From positions 49,154,501 to 49,218,500 of the forward strand of contig NC_081414.1 of the NCBI RefSeq assembly GCF_030272615.1: 64,000 nucleotides of DNA, in the 5' to 3' direction. The notes under the pieces are model-generated. The model worked only from the letters and a program-made list of their open reading frames with translations, was not told the DNA's origin and searched no databases. The stretch comes from Cryptomeria japonica (lineage: Eukaryota > Streptophyta > Pinopsida > Cupressales > Cupressaceae). A program made the position numbers and the translations under genes. Below, piece after piece: positions 44,266 through 55,602 of the stretch (position 1 is its first letter; each line of letters starts with the position of its first letter).

Positions 44266-45937
44266 ACCAATCTTCCAAGGCACTTTTCAAGCCTCTAAAT
44301 GCTTCTAAAACACTTTTTAAGCATTAAAATATGAACTCAACCCATAGGTTATAGAGCATTAATTTTACATAAATATTAATAAAAATATCAATTTTACAAT
44401 ATCAAAATCACCCTATCAAGATCAAATCCAAAAATTGATATTACATGACTTCAATTATTCTCCACATAAACAGGTAACTCAAATTTTGCATAGAAAATCA
44501 TACAATTTATCATTTTAATATTTTATTTTCTTAATTTGGTTTAGTTTTATTTTATTGAAAATTGTTTAATTTGATTACCACTATATAATTTAGGATATAG
44601 GAAGCATATTCAATGTTCATTTAGAAGACCACTTTAATATTTCATGCCCTATTTAATTTATAGCTATTAATCCATGTAAATGTAAGAATTCAAATATATT
44701 ACAAAAATGGATTGTGACATCCTACCCCCTTGTATTGTGCATCATATTGATGCACTTATTCAAAGGTCACAAAAGTCATGTTTGAGAGTTTATCAATTAC
44801 TACTAATATGGTATTAGACTATATGATGTTACACATAACTATTGTATAAGGTCCATGCTAATGGTTTTATATTAATTTTATTATGCTCTACCTTTATCCT
44901 TCACATTATCAAATATTATAGTCACAAATATTATCATTTTCGAAACATATCTACTTAAATTTTGATCGTGGTTTAGTTATCTTGTAATTACCTTAATAAG
45001 GAGTGTACCCTAATAGCTATCACTTGTTATATTGTTGTGTCTTCTAGCTTTTCATTTTCAAAGTTACTACTTAACTTGTTAGTTATTTGAAGAAGGGGTA
45101 TCATTATGCTATCCTATTCCTAAATTACATTTTGATATTGTAATTGGTGTTTCTTCATGTAGTGTCTATTTTATTAGGTTGTTCTATAATATCACCTATT
45201 AAATAATTAATTCACATATTCTAACATTCAATTCTAGAGATACTTACATGCATGGCATGTTTTATAGCATCATAAATCTTCACTTATATGTAGAGGAACA
45301 AAAAATTTAATTGTATTTATTATATAAGTTACCAAAATGAACACTTTTTTTTTTCAATCTACTCCCTTACATGACCTTTCAAAGCCCTCAAGGATATAGT
45401 AGAAAAACAAGAAACTTGGCAAGAGTAAAAACATCTTATCATGGCCACTAATAAAGTGAAGAAAAAAACAAAAAGATCAACACCAAGTGGACTAACTATT
45501 TATTTCATCAATATGTTATACAATATACTTAATAAATCAAGTTTATAAAACACACTAGCACAACCACCACCCAAGAGAAACAAATAGAAAAATAACACCA
45601 GGGTAAAAGAAGTATTGAATATATCAATAAAACGTGAAATGGGCCCAGTTTAGTCAATAACCGAGGATGAATAAAGTTTGAAGTTAGTGGAAATGCTATC
45701 AAAAAAATAAGGTGGTAAATGAATATATAATTTTATCAATAAAAAATCATCAAAAATAAAAAAAAATATGCTTACTGTAGCCAATCCTTGTCATAATAAG
45801 GGAGTAGATTGCTTAACTACACTTGGATTCTCTAAGAAGCATATTAAGCTAAATCGCATAGTTCAATTTTATAAAATTGAAAGTAATATATAGATCAATT
45901 TTTGAAAGTCGTAGTAGGCCCAAGGCCTAGCTTTCAA
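44266..45937 (-). other. Internal region of the split NC element, no gene
   Basis: 1.7 kb AT-rich DNA without conserved frames. GTGACATCCTACCCCC at about 44,716 is related to the same block in the 29.5-35.2 kb element. Confidence 0.5.
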
Positions 45938-45954
45938 ACCTCACTTTAATACCA
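45938..45954 (-). other. Decayed tRNA-Met-type primer site
   Basis: Minus strand TGGTATTAAAGTGAGGT, two bases from the LTR at 45957; diverged from TGGTATCAGAGC. Confidence 0.55.
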
Positions 45955-45956
45955 CA

Positions 45957-47060
45957 TGTAAGAACATAATCCATATAAAGCAAAACTACCACTAATTTTT
46001 TCTTTGATATTATTCTTCAAATGATTAAGTATTCATTTATTTGCATATTTAAGAATTCATCTATCCATCAAACAGGATAGGCATCTAGCCCTTGAAAGTA
46101 TTAGGCATCTATCCTTCAATAGGGATATACATCCATCTATCAAAAAATATAGACATCCATCCATCATGTAGGATAGGAAATATAATTCTCCAACCAGAGA
46201 CTTAAACACGGGGACATTCCATGGTCCTAAATCATTAATATAGGGATGGTCCATCACCTTAAATCATTCTCTCTCATACACTTCCTAATCAAAGTGCACT
46301 AAGGTCTGACTTTAGGAGTAGAGAATCTAACCAACTTGAATCCCACCTGAAAATTTGGAGCCAGGGGAAATAAATGATCCTTACGAGATCCTTTTGAGTA
46401 TACAAAAAAATTATTTTATCTTAACTTTATGTTAGACATTTTGTCTCCATATCTTCACTCAAATAATTTATCTTATTTTATTAATATTAATTAATGCATC
46501 ACCTACCTCAAACCCTATCCCTGATTGCCTACATACTAAGGACAACTTCGTCCCTAGATAACCTACATATTATTTCAGCATTAGATCAACGCATTATATA
46601 TGTAGTTCTATTTTCTATCTAATTTTGATGTGAACTATATAGTGGGTATGCAATTGAATTAATCCTTCTTTTTTGTACCTTAGCTCTAATCCTTTAGCCA
46701 AATCTTGCACCTTCAATTAGAATGAGCCTCAAATCTTGAATTTGCAACACTAACTAATCTCCACACCTGCAAGAGAGAGAGATAAAGAGAGAGTTGCGAC
46801 ATGAATTCTACTTGATGTCCTTTCTCATAAGGAGTACTTTTATAATATAGGGTAACGTTATGAATTGGGTTGGATAAGATCATAAGAAATGTATCAATCT
46901 TAAATCGTGAGACAATACATAAGATATAATTTTATCAAAACAACTAAGATTTCTAGAAGATTCTAAAAACTAAAGAAGTAAATAAGGTAAGATAGGATAG
47001 TATCTCATTAAGACAACTAAGACTTCTTAAAAATATTTACTATTTTAAGTAAATTTATCA
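45957..47060 (-). repeat. Right (5') LTR of the split NC element
   Basis: Starts TGTAAGAACATAATCC on the plus strand. Right boundary is approximate, near TTTATCA before the LINE sequence. Confidence 0.65.
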
Positions 47061-47069
47061 TGTGACACT

Positions 47070-47915
47070 CTCTTATTTTAAAGATTCCCTTTCCAAAATT
47101 AAATTTCTTCCAAGATAAAATCATCACCAAAATGACACCAAAATGTTTCAGTTTGATAGGAAAATGCAATTTGTAAAGAACCAAATAAAAGTGTGGAATG
47201 TGCAAGTCTTTAAGAATATTTTTCTTGAAAAAGATGCAGTAGCAAAACAACTAACATAAATTCAGGATCATATTATTCTTCATAGTTTGGATTCAATCAC
47301 TTTTGAAAAGCAAAAACAGTTGCAGGCAGTATGGGAAGAGTTGAGTAAAAGAGAGGAAATTTATTGGAAACTGAAGTCTAGGGAATTATGGTTAAAAGAA
47401 GGTGATAAAAATACCGAGTTTTTCCATGCCTCAGCCAAAGATAAGCAATCAGCAACATAAATATTTTCCATTAATGATGCTATCATAGGTTATAATCTTA
47501 CAAATACTACAAAAATTCAAGATGAAGGTATGAGGTTTTTCAAAAATCTTTTGCCTCCTATTACTGCATCTAACTCAAATATTAATCAAGATGAGAAAGA
47601 GGAATTAGATGTCATTCCACAACTTATTTCTCAACAAGATAATGAGGAGATAATGAAGCCGTTCACTATAAAAGAAGTTAAGAAAGTGGTATTTTTATTA
47701 ACACTAGAAAAAGCATCAGGCCCTGATGGATTTACTGCACTATTTTTTCAAAAATGTTGGGATGTAATAAGGTTTGATTTGTTGGAAATGCTTCAAGAGT
47801 CAAGATGAAGTACTCCAGTTTTAAAAAACTTTAATGTTACAAATATAGCGATCTTGCCAAAAGTTAAAGATCCAAAAACATTTGCAGAATTCAGACCTAT
47901 TTCTTTGTCCAATAA
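47070..47915 (+). pseudogene. LINE (L1-type) reverse transcriptase fragment
   Basis: Reading on the plus strand gives the L1 linker and start of the reverse transcriptase: WNVQVFKNIF, REEIYWKLKSRELWLKEGDKNTEFFHAS (split here into REEIYWKLKSRELW and LKEGDKNTEFFH), then a KEVKKVVF segment, SGPDGFTALFFQKCWD and LPKVKDPKTFAEFRPISLSN. In-frame stops occur, for example after the first block (47457-47459) and after ESR (about 47,806). Endonuclease and the RT catalytic core are absent. Copia-2 begins at 47916 in the middle of the RT domain, after AATAA, its probable target site. Confidence 0.88.
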
Positions 47916-49184
47916 TGTTGGACATTGTTGCTGCCAGGATATGTTGTTGTCATTGATGTCAACATATTCTTGTGTTTTAGTATTGTAGAGAATTGCTTTG
48001 GTGATCTGGTGATTGCATTGAATTCATGTGGTTGGTTTGAGGTTTTGGTCTTTATGTTAAGTGGCTGGCAGAGTCTCATTTTTTATCCAGAGAGCTCTGG
48101 TATGACTATATCTTGTGTTGCGGTTTTGGGAGAATGTTTTGTATGTTCGTGTGTATCCTCATTTCAAGTGGTTCATGATTTGGTGATCCGGAATCTATCT
48201 TTCTTATTTGAGTTGTTGTTGTTGAGTGTTCTTGAATGTTATCATGTTGATCGATAAAGATTTGCATAAGTGGTGTTGGTGCAGCTATTGGGAATGGTTC
48301 TAACATTATTTTTGGTGTTTCCTATCCATTTCCTATTTGTCTTGGTGATCCACATTGATATTTGTGTGAGTTCTTGATGATCTTCATAGTTCGGTGATAT
48401 TCTTTGTGTTATGCGGTTGTCTAGGTGGTGTAATGTGTTGCGGTTAATCTTGGCGTGATTTTCATCAGTGGTGCGTATTTGAGGAGTTGATTTAGGTCCA
48501 TGCTATGTTTTCTATGACATTGTATTGTTTCGGTAGTTGATTTTTATATCGTGTGATGTAATTTTGTAATCAGGTGCTATGGATTTGGCCAACCTTGTAG
48601 CCAAGGTTGATGATCTGTATAAATGGGTGTAATATTAATGTAATTTGGGTGATAGGTGTTGAGTCTGTATTATCAGAGAGTGGTGTATGTGTGAACAAGT
48701 GAATTCATCTTTCAATATGGTGTGTTGATAAGAGATTGGTGAAGGGCAGATATTTGAGCTTAACCGGAACTGTCATCAAGCATTAGCAAGTGCTATTTTT
48801 GCAGTTCATTCTTTCTGGATTGTAGTCTGAATCTTTTTGTAAGGTAGTGAACCTTCCCTGAGGGTTGGAGCTTTCTCGGTCATTGTAATTTGAGTAGTGA
48901 TCTCTAGGCAGTGTGCTTGAATGCATGTGCATTCCCCATTGTAGTATTTACGCATACTATTGCAGAGTATCATCTCATTGTGGGTAGGTTCCCGCCGTGG
49001 TTTTTCCCTTAATTGGGGTTTCCACATCAAAAATATTGGTGTTATATGTGTTTTTGTTATTATTCTTATCTTTCTTCCTGATGCAGTTGATCATATTTGA
49101 GATTGCTCTTAATTGATTTAATCCGGCGAAAACTGATTCACCCCCCCCCCCCCCTCTCAATTTTCCTTCTTGATGTTTCCAACA
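47916..49184 (+). repeat. 5' LTR of copia-2 (1,269 bp)
   Basis: Starts TGTTGGACATTG, ends TTTCCAACA, and is followed by AG and a tRNA-Met primer site. A poly-C run (about 49,140-49,154) lies near its end. Shares the CCGTGGTTTTTCCC block with the copia-1 LTR. Confidence 0.93.
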
Positions 49185-49186
49185 AG

Positions 49187-49200
49187 TGGTATCAGAGCTA
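49187..49200 (+). other. Primer binding site, initiator tRNA-Met
   Basis: TGGTATCAGAGCTA, the standard plant copia primer site, two bases from the LTR. Confidence 0.93.
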
Positions 49201-49240
49201 GATCCTCCAGAAGAAGCTTAACCACTTAGGGAGATCCGGG

Positions 49241-49390
49241 ATGGCAGCTTATGTGTTTAAGAAGGAGAGTCCTAGATTTTATGGAAATAATTATACTGTC
49301 TAGAAGGACCAGATGGAAGTTCATTTGAAGTGTCTTGGTGAAGATTATTGGAAGATTACAAAAAACTTTACAATGTTTTGGGTTAGTGCA
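49241..49390 (+). pseudogene. Copia-2 gag, N-terminal part
   Basis: ATG at 49241 opens a copia Gag: SPRFYGNNYTV then a TAG stop (49301-49303, where relatives have Trp), then KDQMEVHLKCLGEDYWKIT. The frame ends at the TGCA target site of the DNA transposon and continues in the same frame at 62459. Confidence 0.9.
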
Positions 49391-49410
49391 GGATCATGGG
49401 GGGCCAAAAA
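49391..49410 (+). repeat. Left terminal inverted repeat of the DNA transposon
   Basis: GGATCATGGGGGGCCAAAAA; pairs with 62438-62457. TGCA outside both ends is palindromic, so whether it belongs to the repeat or is a target duplication is formally ambiguous. Confidence 0.8.
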
Positions 49411-49521
49411 GTGGGGATATGAAAAAAATAGCCTTCTTCACTCGCCTAAAACGCGAAAATCCGTGTTGACTTTTTGCTTGGCCTGGGTGTCAGTACACCT
49501 TGGCATGGTAATTACCTATGC

Positions 49522-49825
49522 AATTCGGATATTTGATAAAATTCGATATCCAATTTTTATTTGTAATTTTAAATTAAAAAATATATTATATATTACATAT
49601 TATATAATATATAATATATTATTATATTATATAATATATATAATGTAATAATATATTATTATATTATATTATATAATATAATATTATATTATATATTATA
49701 TAATAATCGGATATCCAATTTTCTGAGACAAATATATTTCGATAGTGACAACCCGTGAGTCATTTTTAACTCACGGGCTTCGTGATTTAAAAAAAATCCA
49801 ATATTCGATGCACCCGATATCCGGT
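49522..49825. repeat. Left-arm cluster of CGGATATCC-type palindromic motifs
   Basis: Inverted pairs of an AATCGGATATCCAATTTT-like word occur at 49,522-49,557, 49,706-49,722 and about 49,794-49,825. The same word recurs at 58,684-58,702, 58,785-58,819 and 61,561-61,597. Repeated subterminal words often bind transposase. A pure AT stretch (49,565-49,705) and a perfect 9-bp hairpin (49752-49777) lie among them. Confidence 0.6.
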
Positions 49826-50043
49826 GTTTTGGCCAAAAATTGCTAAAAAAATAGATTGAAAGGTAAGAATTTTATTTGTTTTCAATCATTTTCATTCATT
49901 TTTTTGTATTTTTTGTTAATGTTTATTTGATTTTTCATTGAAAATATGGTTTTTTTCATGAAAACTAGGTTTTTTTAAATCAAATGCCTAATTGTTTAAA
50001 TTTGTTAACTAAATTTAATTGTTTACATTCAATTAGGTTAAAA

Positions 50044-52034
50044 ATGGGGGATAACAATGAAAACATTGATCAACCACAACTGCAACAACCAAACCCTCCT
50101 TTGCCAAACCCCCCCTCAATTCAGGATTTGATTGCACAAAATTTGAATGAATTGAGGGGGATTGCAGAAGTATATCATAGGATCCATTGTCTAAACCCAA
50201 TGTTTGATCCTCTGACGTGGATCATAAAGAGTATGGAAACCATGATTGAGGAGCACAATGTCGCCCTTTTGTGGCGAGATTCTATGAGGGAAAAATATGC
50301 AGATGGCTTGTCATATAAGGATATCAAGGATCTCGAGATATCCAAAGCCGCTATCGCCTCATTGTTTGCGAATCCCCACACTGGTCATCCTGTAGATCCC
50401 AAAAAACAAAACTTTCTATTAAATGGTGCACAAATGATGGTATTGTGAAGAACTTTTGGGATCGTTGGTGGATGGTTTTCAACAAACCGCCCAACAACAA
50501 TCTTGATGTCCCCTTCTATTTCATAAAAAAATTGTATGATGAGTTTGTTTTACGCAAATATGTTAACTACTTTGACATCCAACCTTTCCAGGGTGTAGGT
50601 TTAGGTATTCCCCAAAATAGACCTGGGGCAGTCAGAGTAGTTCAAGGCCCATATGTCCCCCCTCCTCCTGTTGATCCCCCACCTGCAGTGCAGCATCCTG
50701 ATATCATTTGTGAGGTGGCTTCACAGACCATATCGACTATTCACTCTTTGAGTAGCCTTTTGGTTTCTCAAGCTGGGTCAGTAGCTCAGCCTACTCTTGA
50801 TAGTAGCAGTGCATCCGGTGGTGCTAGCACGTCATCCTCGACTCCACATATGCGTGCCCCACAATTTGTCATGTGTGGGCACATATGCTTGGGTCCAGTT
50901 AGATAGCCCATTGATCCTCCTGCGGATAGTGCAGATTATGAGGTGCATGAGATGCATGATGCACCAGATATTATTACACAGGCTGGAGGATACCCTGGGG
51001 AGTCCTTACATGCTAGAGGCGAGGAGGCACCGTCATCATACATTGATGATGTAGTGGTAAGATTTGTATTTTCACACTTCATGTTATATTTTAAATGAAT
51101 ATTTATAATCTAGATAATATTAAGTACTAATTTTTATTTACATGGTCTATTTAACAGTTGATGACCGAGGAGGAGTTGAGACAGATTCAGGAGGGCACCT
51201 TGTCGGCCATTTCATTTGGCCTTGATAGCTTGTGGGTACATATACTATTGCACCTAGTTGTTTGTATTTTATTGTACATACATGCTCATCATTTATATTG
51301 GTATTAATTAGATTATGTAGTAACTTGCATGTATATCTTATTTTACTCTTGTAGGGCACAAGCAGCGCGAGTGTGGTGCAGTGTGATTTAGGATCTGGTA
51401 GTGCAGTTGGAGACAAGGGAAAGGTAATTGAATGCAAATATGATTGAATGAATAGTTTAAATAACTTATAGTGATTGTACGCGTCTAGACATATATTGAT
51501 AGTTTCATATACTTGTTGTGTATATATACAGAGAATTCTTGGCTTCACATCCTTGATGACTACACCCAATATACCTGAAGAAGAAGAAGAGATGCCTCGA
51601 GTAGATGTGTGTTTATTTTATTTTGTGATTAGTAGATATAATTTTTTATTATTAGTGACAATTGTATGCTAACTTGTATCAATGTCATGTTTCTGAACAT
51701 ATGTAGGTTGTGTATGAAAATATTCAAAACATACCTCCTCTACCGAAGACATACATCAAGAGTCCTGCAAAGCCGAAGAGAAAATGTGGAGATGAGGTAA
51801 ACATGAATAGTTCAATTATAGTTCATTTTTATGATAACTTTTCGAATGTGAATTATATAATATAGCTAATATTAATCGTGGTTTGTTTTTCTTGTGCAGG
51901 ATCCTTCAGAGCCGAGCAGTAGTTGGCATGTATATTTTGTATATGGACATACATTCACATATTTAGACATACATTTTGTTTCAGTTGGCGTTTATGCCAT
52001 ATTTGTGTATGGACATACATTTGTAATCATTTGA
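50044..52034 (+). pseudogene. Six-exon gene of the DNA transposon, function unknown
   Basis: Exons: 50044-51056, 51158-51235, 51355-51423, 51532-51606, 51707-51796, 51900-52034. All five introns have GT...AG ends, all are phase 0, and the inner exons (78, 69, 75, 90 nt) are open throughout, strong evidence for a real gene. The N terminus is Gln/Asn/Pro-rich (MGDNNENIDQ), followed by a helical, charged part with DIKDLEISKAA, then KNFWDRWWMVFNKPP, YVNYFDIQPFQGVGLG, a PPPPVDPPP stretch and a Ser-rich segment. Exon 1 has a frame change near 50,420 and an in-frame TAG (50904-50906). An ATG 60 nt upstream (49984) is in frame. No family recognised. It is convergent with the transposase-like gene and could be a DNA-binding or accessory transposition protein. 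Confidence 0.65.
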
Positions 52035-52275
52035 CATTTTTATATATACAGAAGTTGATATTCGATCATATAAATTGTTGCTCATCTGTGCGTGGTGTTA
52101 TCATGGAAATCTTTAATCTTCATTCCAATAATTAACAATGGTTAATAATGGTTATTTAATGAACAATACAATTCATTTCATTTCATCGTAAGTGTTGTTT
52201 GTATAATGAACAATATAATACATTTAATGAACAATACAATACAATTCATTTAATGAACAATACTTGATACAATTC

Positions 52276-54342
52276 ATTATTACCCTATGCATGGTCCTAT
52301 TTTCCCCCCACCTTGGTCTAACGTGGTTTTATTAGGGCAGCAATTTTTCGGTTGGCGAAAAAATCGTCAGTCTCACTCAATCAAATGTTGTCACATGGCC
52401 AATTTCTCATTCAGCTCGTCGCAATGATGAACCGTCAACTTCGACATGTCTAGTTAGGCATTATTACCCTATGCATGCTCCTATTTTTCCCTCCCACTCG
52501 ATCGAACGCTTGGGGTCATACCCTACCCGTGTCGTCCCTTGAGCGCCCTAAGTGCTAAAAATTGTCAAACTTTGACAGGCCCTAACTCAAAATCTATGGC
52601 ACCTGCAAACGATCTGTTTGAACCTATGGGGCTACGAGAGGGGTCCCTACAAAATTATATCTCGGTTTTTCAATTTTCCCTACAGTTTTATTAGGGCAGC
52701 AATTTTTTTTTTGGCAAAAAAATCGTTAGTCTCACTCAATCGAATGTTTTTGTGTGGCCAATTTATCGTTCAACTCATCATGATGATGAACCGTCAACTC
52801 TAACATGTCCAATTAGGCATTATTACCCTATGCATGCTCCTATTTTGCCCCCCCACTCAGTCGAACACTGGGGGTCATACCCTACCGATGTCGTCCCTTG
52901 AGCGCCCTAAGTGCTAAAAATTGTCAAACTTTGATGGGCCCTAACTTGGATTCTGTGGCACCTGTGAACAATCCGTTTGAACCTACGGAGCCACAAGAGG
53001 GGTCCCTACAAAATCCTATCTCGGTTTTACAATTTTCCCTATGGTTTTATTAGGGCAGCAATTTTTCAGTTGGCGAAAAAATTGTCAGTCTCACTCAATC
53101 GAATGTTGTCGCGTGGCCAATTTATCGTTCTGCTCATCACAATGACAAACCCTCAGCTTTGACATGTCTAGTTAGGCATTATTACCCTATGCATGCTCCT
53201 ATTTTTCCCCCCCACTCAGTCGAACGCTCGAGGTCATACCCTATCAGCGTCGTCCCTTGAGCATCCTAAGTGCTAAAAATTGTCAAAATTTGACGAGCCC
53301 TAACTTAGAATCTATGGCACCTGTGAATGATCTATTTAAACCTATAGGGCCATGAGAGGGGTACCTATAAAATCCTATCTCGGTTTTTCATGTTGCCTTG
53401 CGGTTTTATTAGGGCAGCAATTTTTCGGTTGGCAAAAAAATCGTCAGTCTCACTCAATTGAATGTTGTCGCGTGGCCAATTTCTTGTTCAACTCGTCGTG
53501 ATGATGAACCATCAGCTCCGACATGTCTAGTTAGGCATTATTACCCTATGCATGCTCCTATTTTTCTCCCCCACTCGGTCAAACGCTCGGGGTCATACCC
53601 TACCGTCGTCGTCCCTTGAGCGCCCTAAGTGCTAAAAATTATCAAACTTTGACGAGCCCTAACTTGGAATCCATGGCACCTATGAATGATCCGTTTGAAC
53701 CCACAAGGCCAAGAGAGGGGTCCCTACAAAAGCCTATCTCGGTTTTTCAAGTTGCCCTATGGTTTTATTAGGGAAGCATTGGCAAAAAAATCATCAGTCT
53801 CACTCAATCGAATGTTGTCGCGTGGCCAATTTCTCGTTCATCTCATCGCGATGACGAACCGTCAACTTTGACATGTCCATTTAGGCATTATTACCCTATG
53901 CATGCTCCTATTTTTCCCCCCCACTCGGTCAAACGCTCGGGGTCATACCCTACCGACGTTGTCCCTTGAGCACCCTAAGTGCTAAAAATTATCAAACTTT
54001 GATGGGCCCTAACTCAGAATCCGTGGCACATGTGAATGATCCGTTTGAACCTACAGGGCCATGAGAGGGGTCCCTACAAAAGCCTATCTTGTTTTACAAG
54101 TTGCCCTATGGTTTTATAAGGGCAACAATTTTTCAGTGGGCGGAAAAATCGTCAGTCTCATTCTTTCAAATGTTGTCTCGTGGTCGTTTTCTTGTTATGT
54201 TCGTTGCGATGACGAACTGTCAACTCCAACATGTCCAGTTAGGTATTATTACCCTATGCATGCTCCTATTTTTCCCCCCCACTTGGTCGAATGCTCTGGG
54301 TCATACCCTACCAATGTCGTCTCTTGAGCACCCTAAGTGCTA
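52276..54342. repeat. 359-bp satellite array inside the DNA transposon
   Basis: ATTATTACCCTATGCATG marks unit starts at 52276, 52460, 52819, 53178, 53537, 53887 and 54245. Full units are 350-359 bp; the first is a 184-bp partial and the last is cut after CCCTAAGTGCTAAA. Shared blocks include GGGGTCATACCCTACC, GTCCCTTGAGCGCCCTAAGT and TCAGTCTCACTCAATCGAAT. Units differ mainly by transitions. Short frames repeated in the units are by-products. Confidence 0.95.
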
Positions 54343-55602
54343 AATATATAGATAAACAAGCATTACACTATAGACACATAATGATCATCAATATTTCCAT
54401 GTAATGTATAAACATAATTACCAATACACTTGCATGTGACATCCACGAAGGGATATGCAAACATGATTTTTTTTCATTATCAATACAACTACACCAATGT
54501 ACTCATGTACAAATACATTGTATATCATCAATATAACTAAACCAATTTGCTCATGGACATTATATATCATCATAACAATGTTACATCAATTCACATCCAT
54601 GTACAAATACAACATCCCACTTCATCTGCATCAGACATCCTCATGTCCTATGAGAAAATCTTATGTACAACATTGCCTGCATATAAATGAAGACCAAAAT
54701 AAGTAACCATTTTATGTGGAATGAATGTGCTACAAGAAACAAATTATAACACTTAATACAAATTAGTTTGGAAAATTATAAATAGATCATTTGAAACATT
54801 TTTAAGACATACTAGATTGTATAATTACGAAACTTACCAATTTCTCTACAAAGTATACAAGCATAACTTTGAAGAAAGATACATGTTGATTAAAGCCCTT
54901 CTCACTGCATTTCTCTGCATGGTTGAAGATGATGGTAGATATGGTCATTTATAAATAGCAATACATTCACTTGACTTAATGTCTATGCACAAAATTTTAT
55001 CTCATTAATGCACAAAAGAATATGTACCATCACCAAGAGAGGGTCTTCTCAACAATGAATGATCTAGCATGAACCTGTATTTTTAAGAATTGTTACTCTA
55101 TACATAAAATGCATAGATGAACATAAAGGATTTATGATAATAACTTCAACTGAAATGCATGATAATAAATGAAAAGGTGGGATTGTATACCACAAAAATA
55201 TGTCCCTTCAAATTATGTCAACAAAACCCACTATGTTGACGCAAAAATCATAATGTGATACTGTTGTATATCATTAAAAAAGACTTGCATGAGCATAAAG
55301 GTTTTGCGATAATTATATCATCAAAAATTGTCAAATAGTGTTCTCTAATAACAAAAATTGTAAATCTCATCAAATGTATGATAATAAGTCATGTTGCAAA
55401 AATATGTTCCTTCTGATTATATCATATGTACCCGCTATGTGCATGCAAAAACTGTGTTGCCAAAAAAAAACATTCATCAATAGACCCGCATTTTGAACAC
55501 ATCCTTAATATACATGTAACAAACTTGAACATTAAGGTTTAATGATCATTGTTTGAAATAAAATGCATGATAAAAAAAAAATAAGGCACCATTAAAGACC
55601 TA
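54343..55602. other. AT-rich spacer between satellite and transposase-like gene
   Basis: No gene. A diverged duplication with ATATGTYCCTTC and CAAAAAT/ACTAT blocks occurs at about 55,190-55,270 and 55,395-55,470. It may include the 3' ends of both convergent genes. Confidence 0.5.

Larger units (their letters stand above)
35806..47060 (-). mobile_element. Second non-coding LTR element of the NC type, split by an insertion
   Basis: Right LTR 45957-~47060 matches a left LTR that is divided: 35806-35945 (TGTAAGAACC to CATCTAGACCT) and 43278-~44265 (AAAGGGTTAGGAATCTATCC onward). Joining the two left pieces restores colinearity with the right LTR. Minus strand after the right LTR has a 2-nt spacer and TGGTATTAAAGTGAGG, a decayed tRNA-Met primer site. 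The 1.7 kb internal region (44,266-45,937) has no conserved coding sequence. LTRs are clearly diverged, so the element is old. Confidence 0.65.

Noticed and set aside
52618-53871. Three similar 61-codon frames (RGPYKxxSRF)
   Set aside because: They recur once per 359-bp satellite unit and begin at different non-ATG codons; repeat artefact.
52276-54342. CRISPR-like regular spacing
   Set aside because: Units are contiguous 359-bp tandem repeats without short direct repeats and unique spacers; the genome is eukaryotic.
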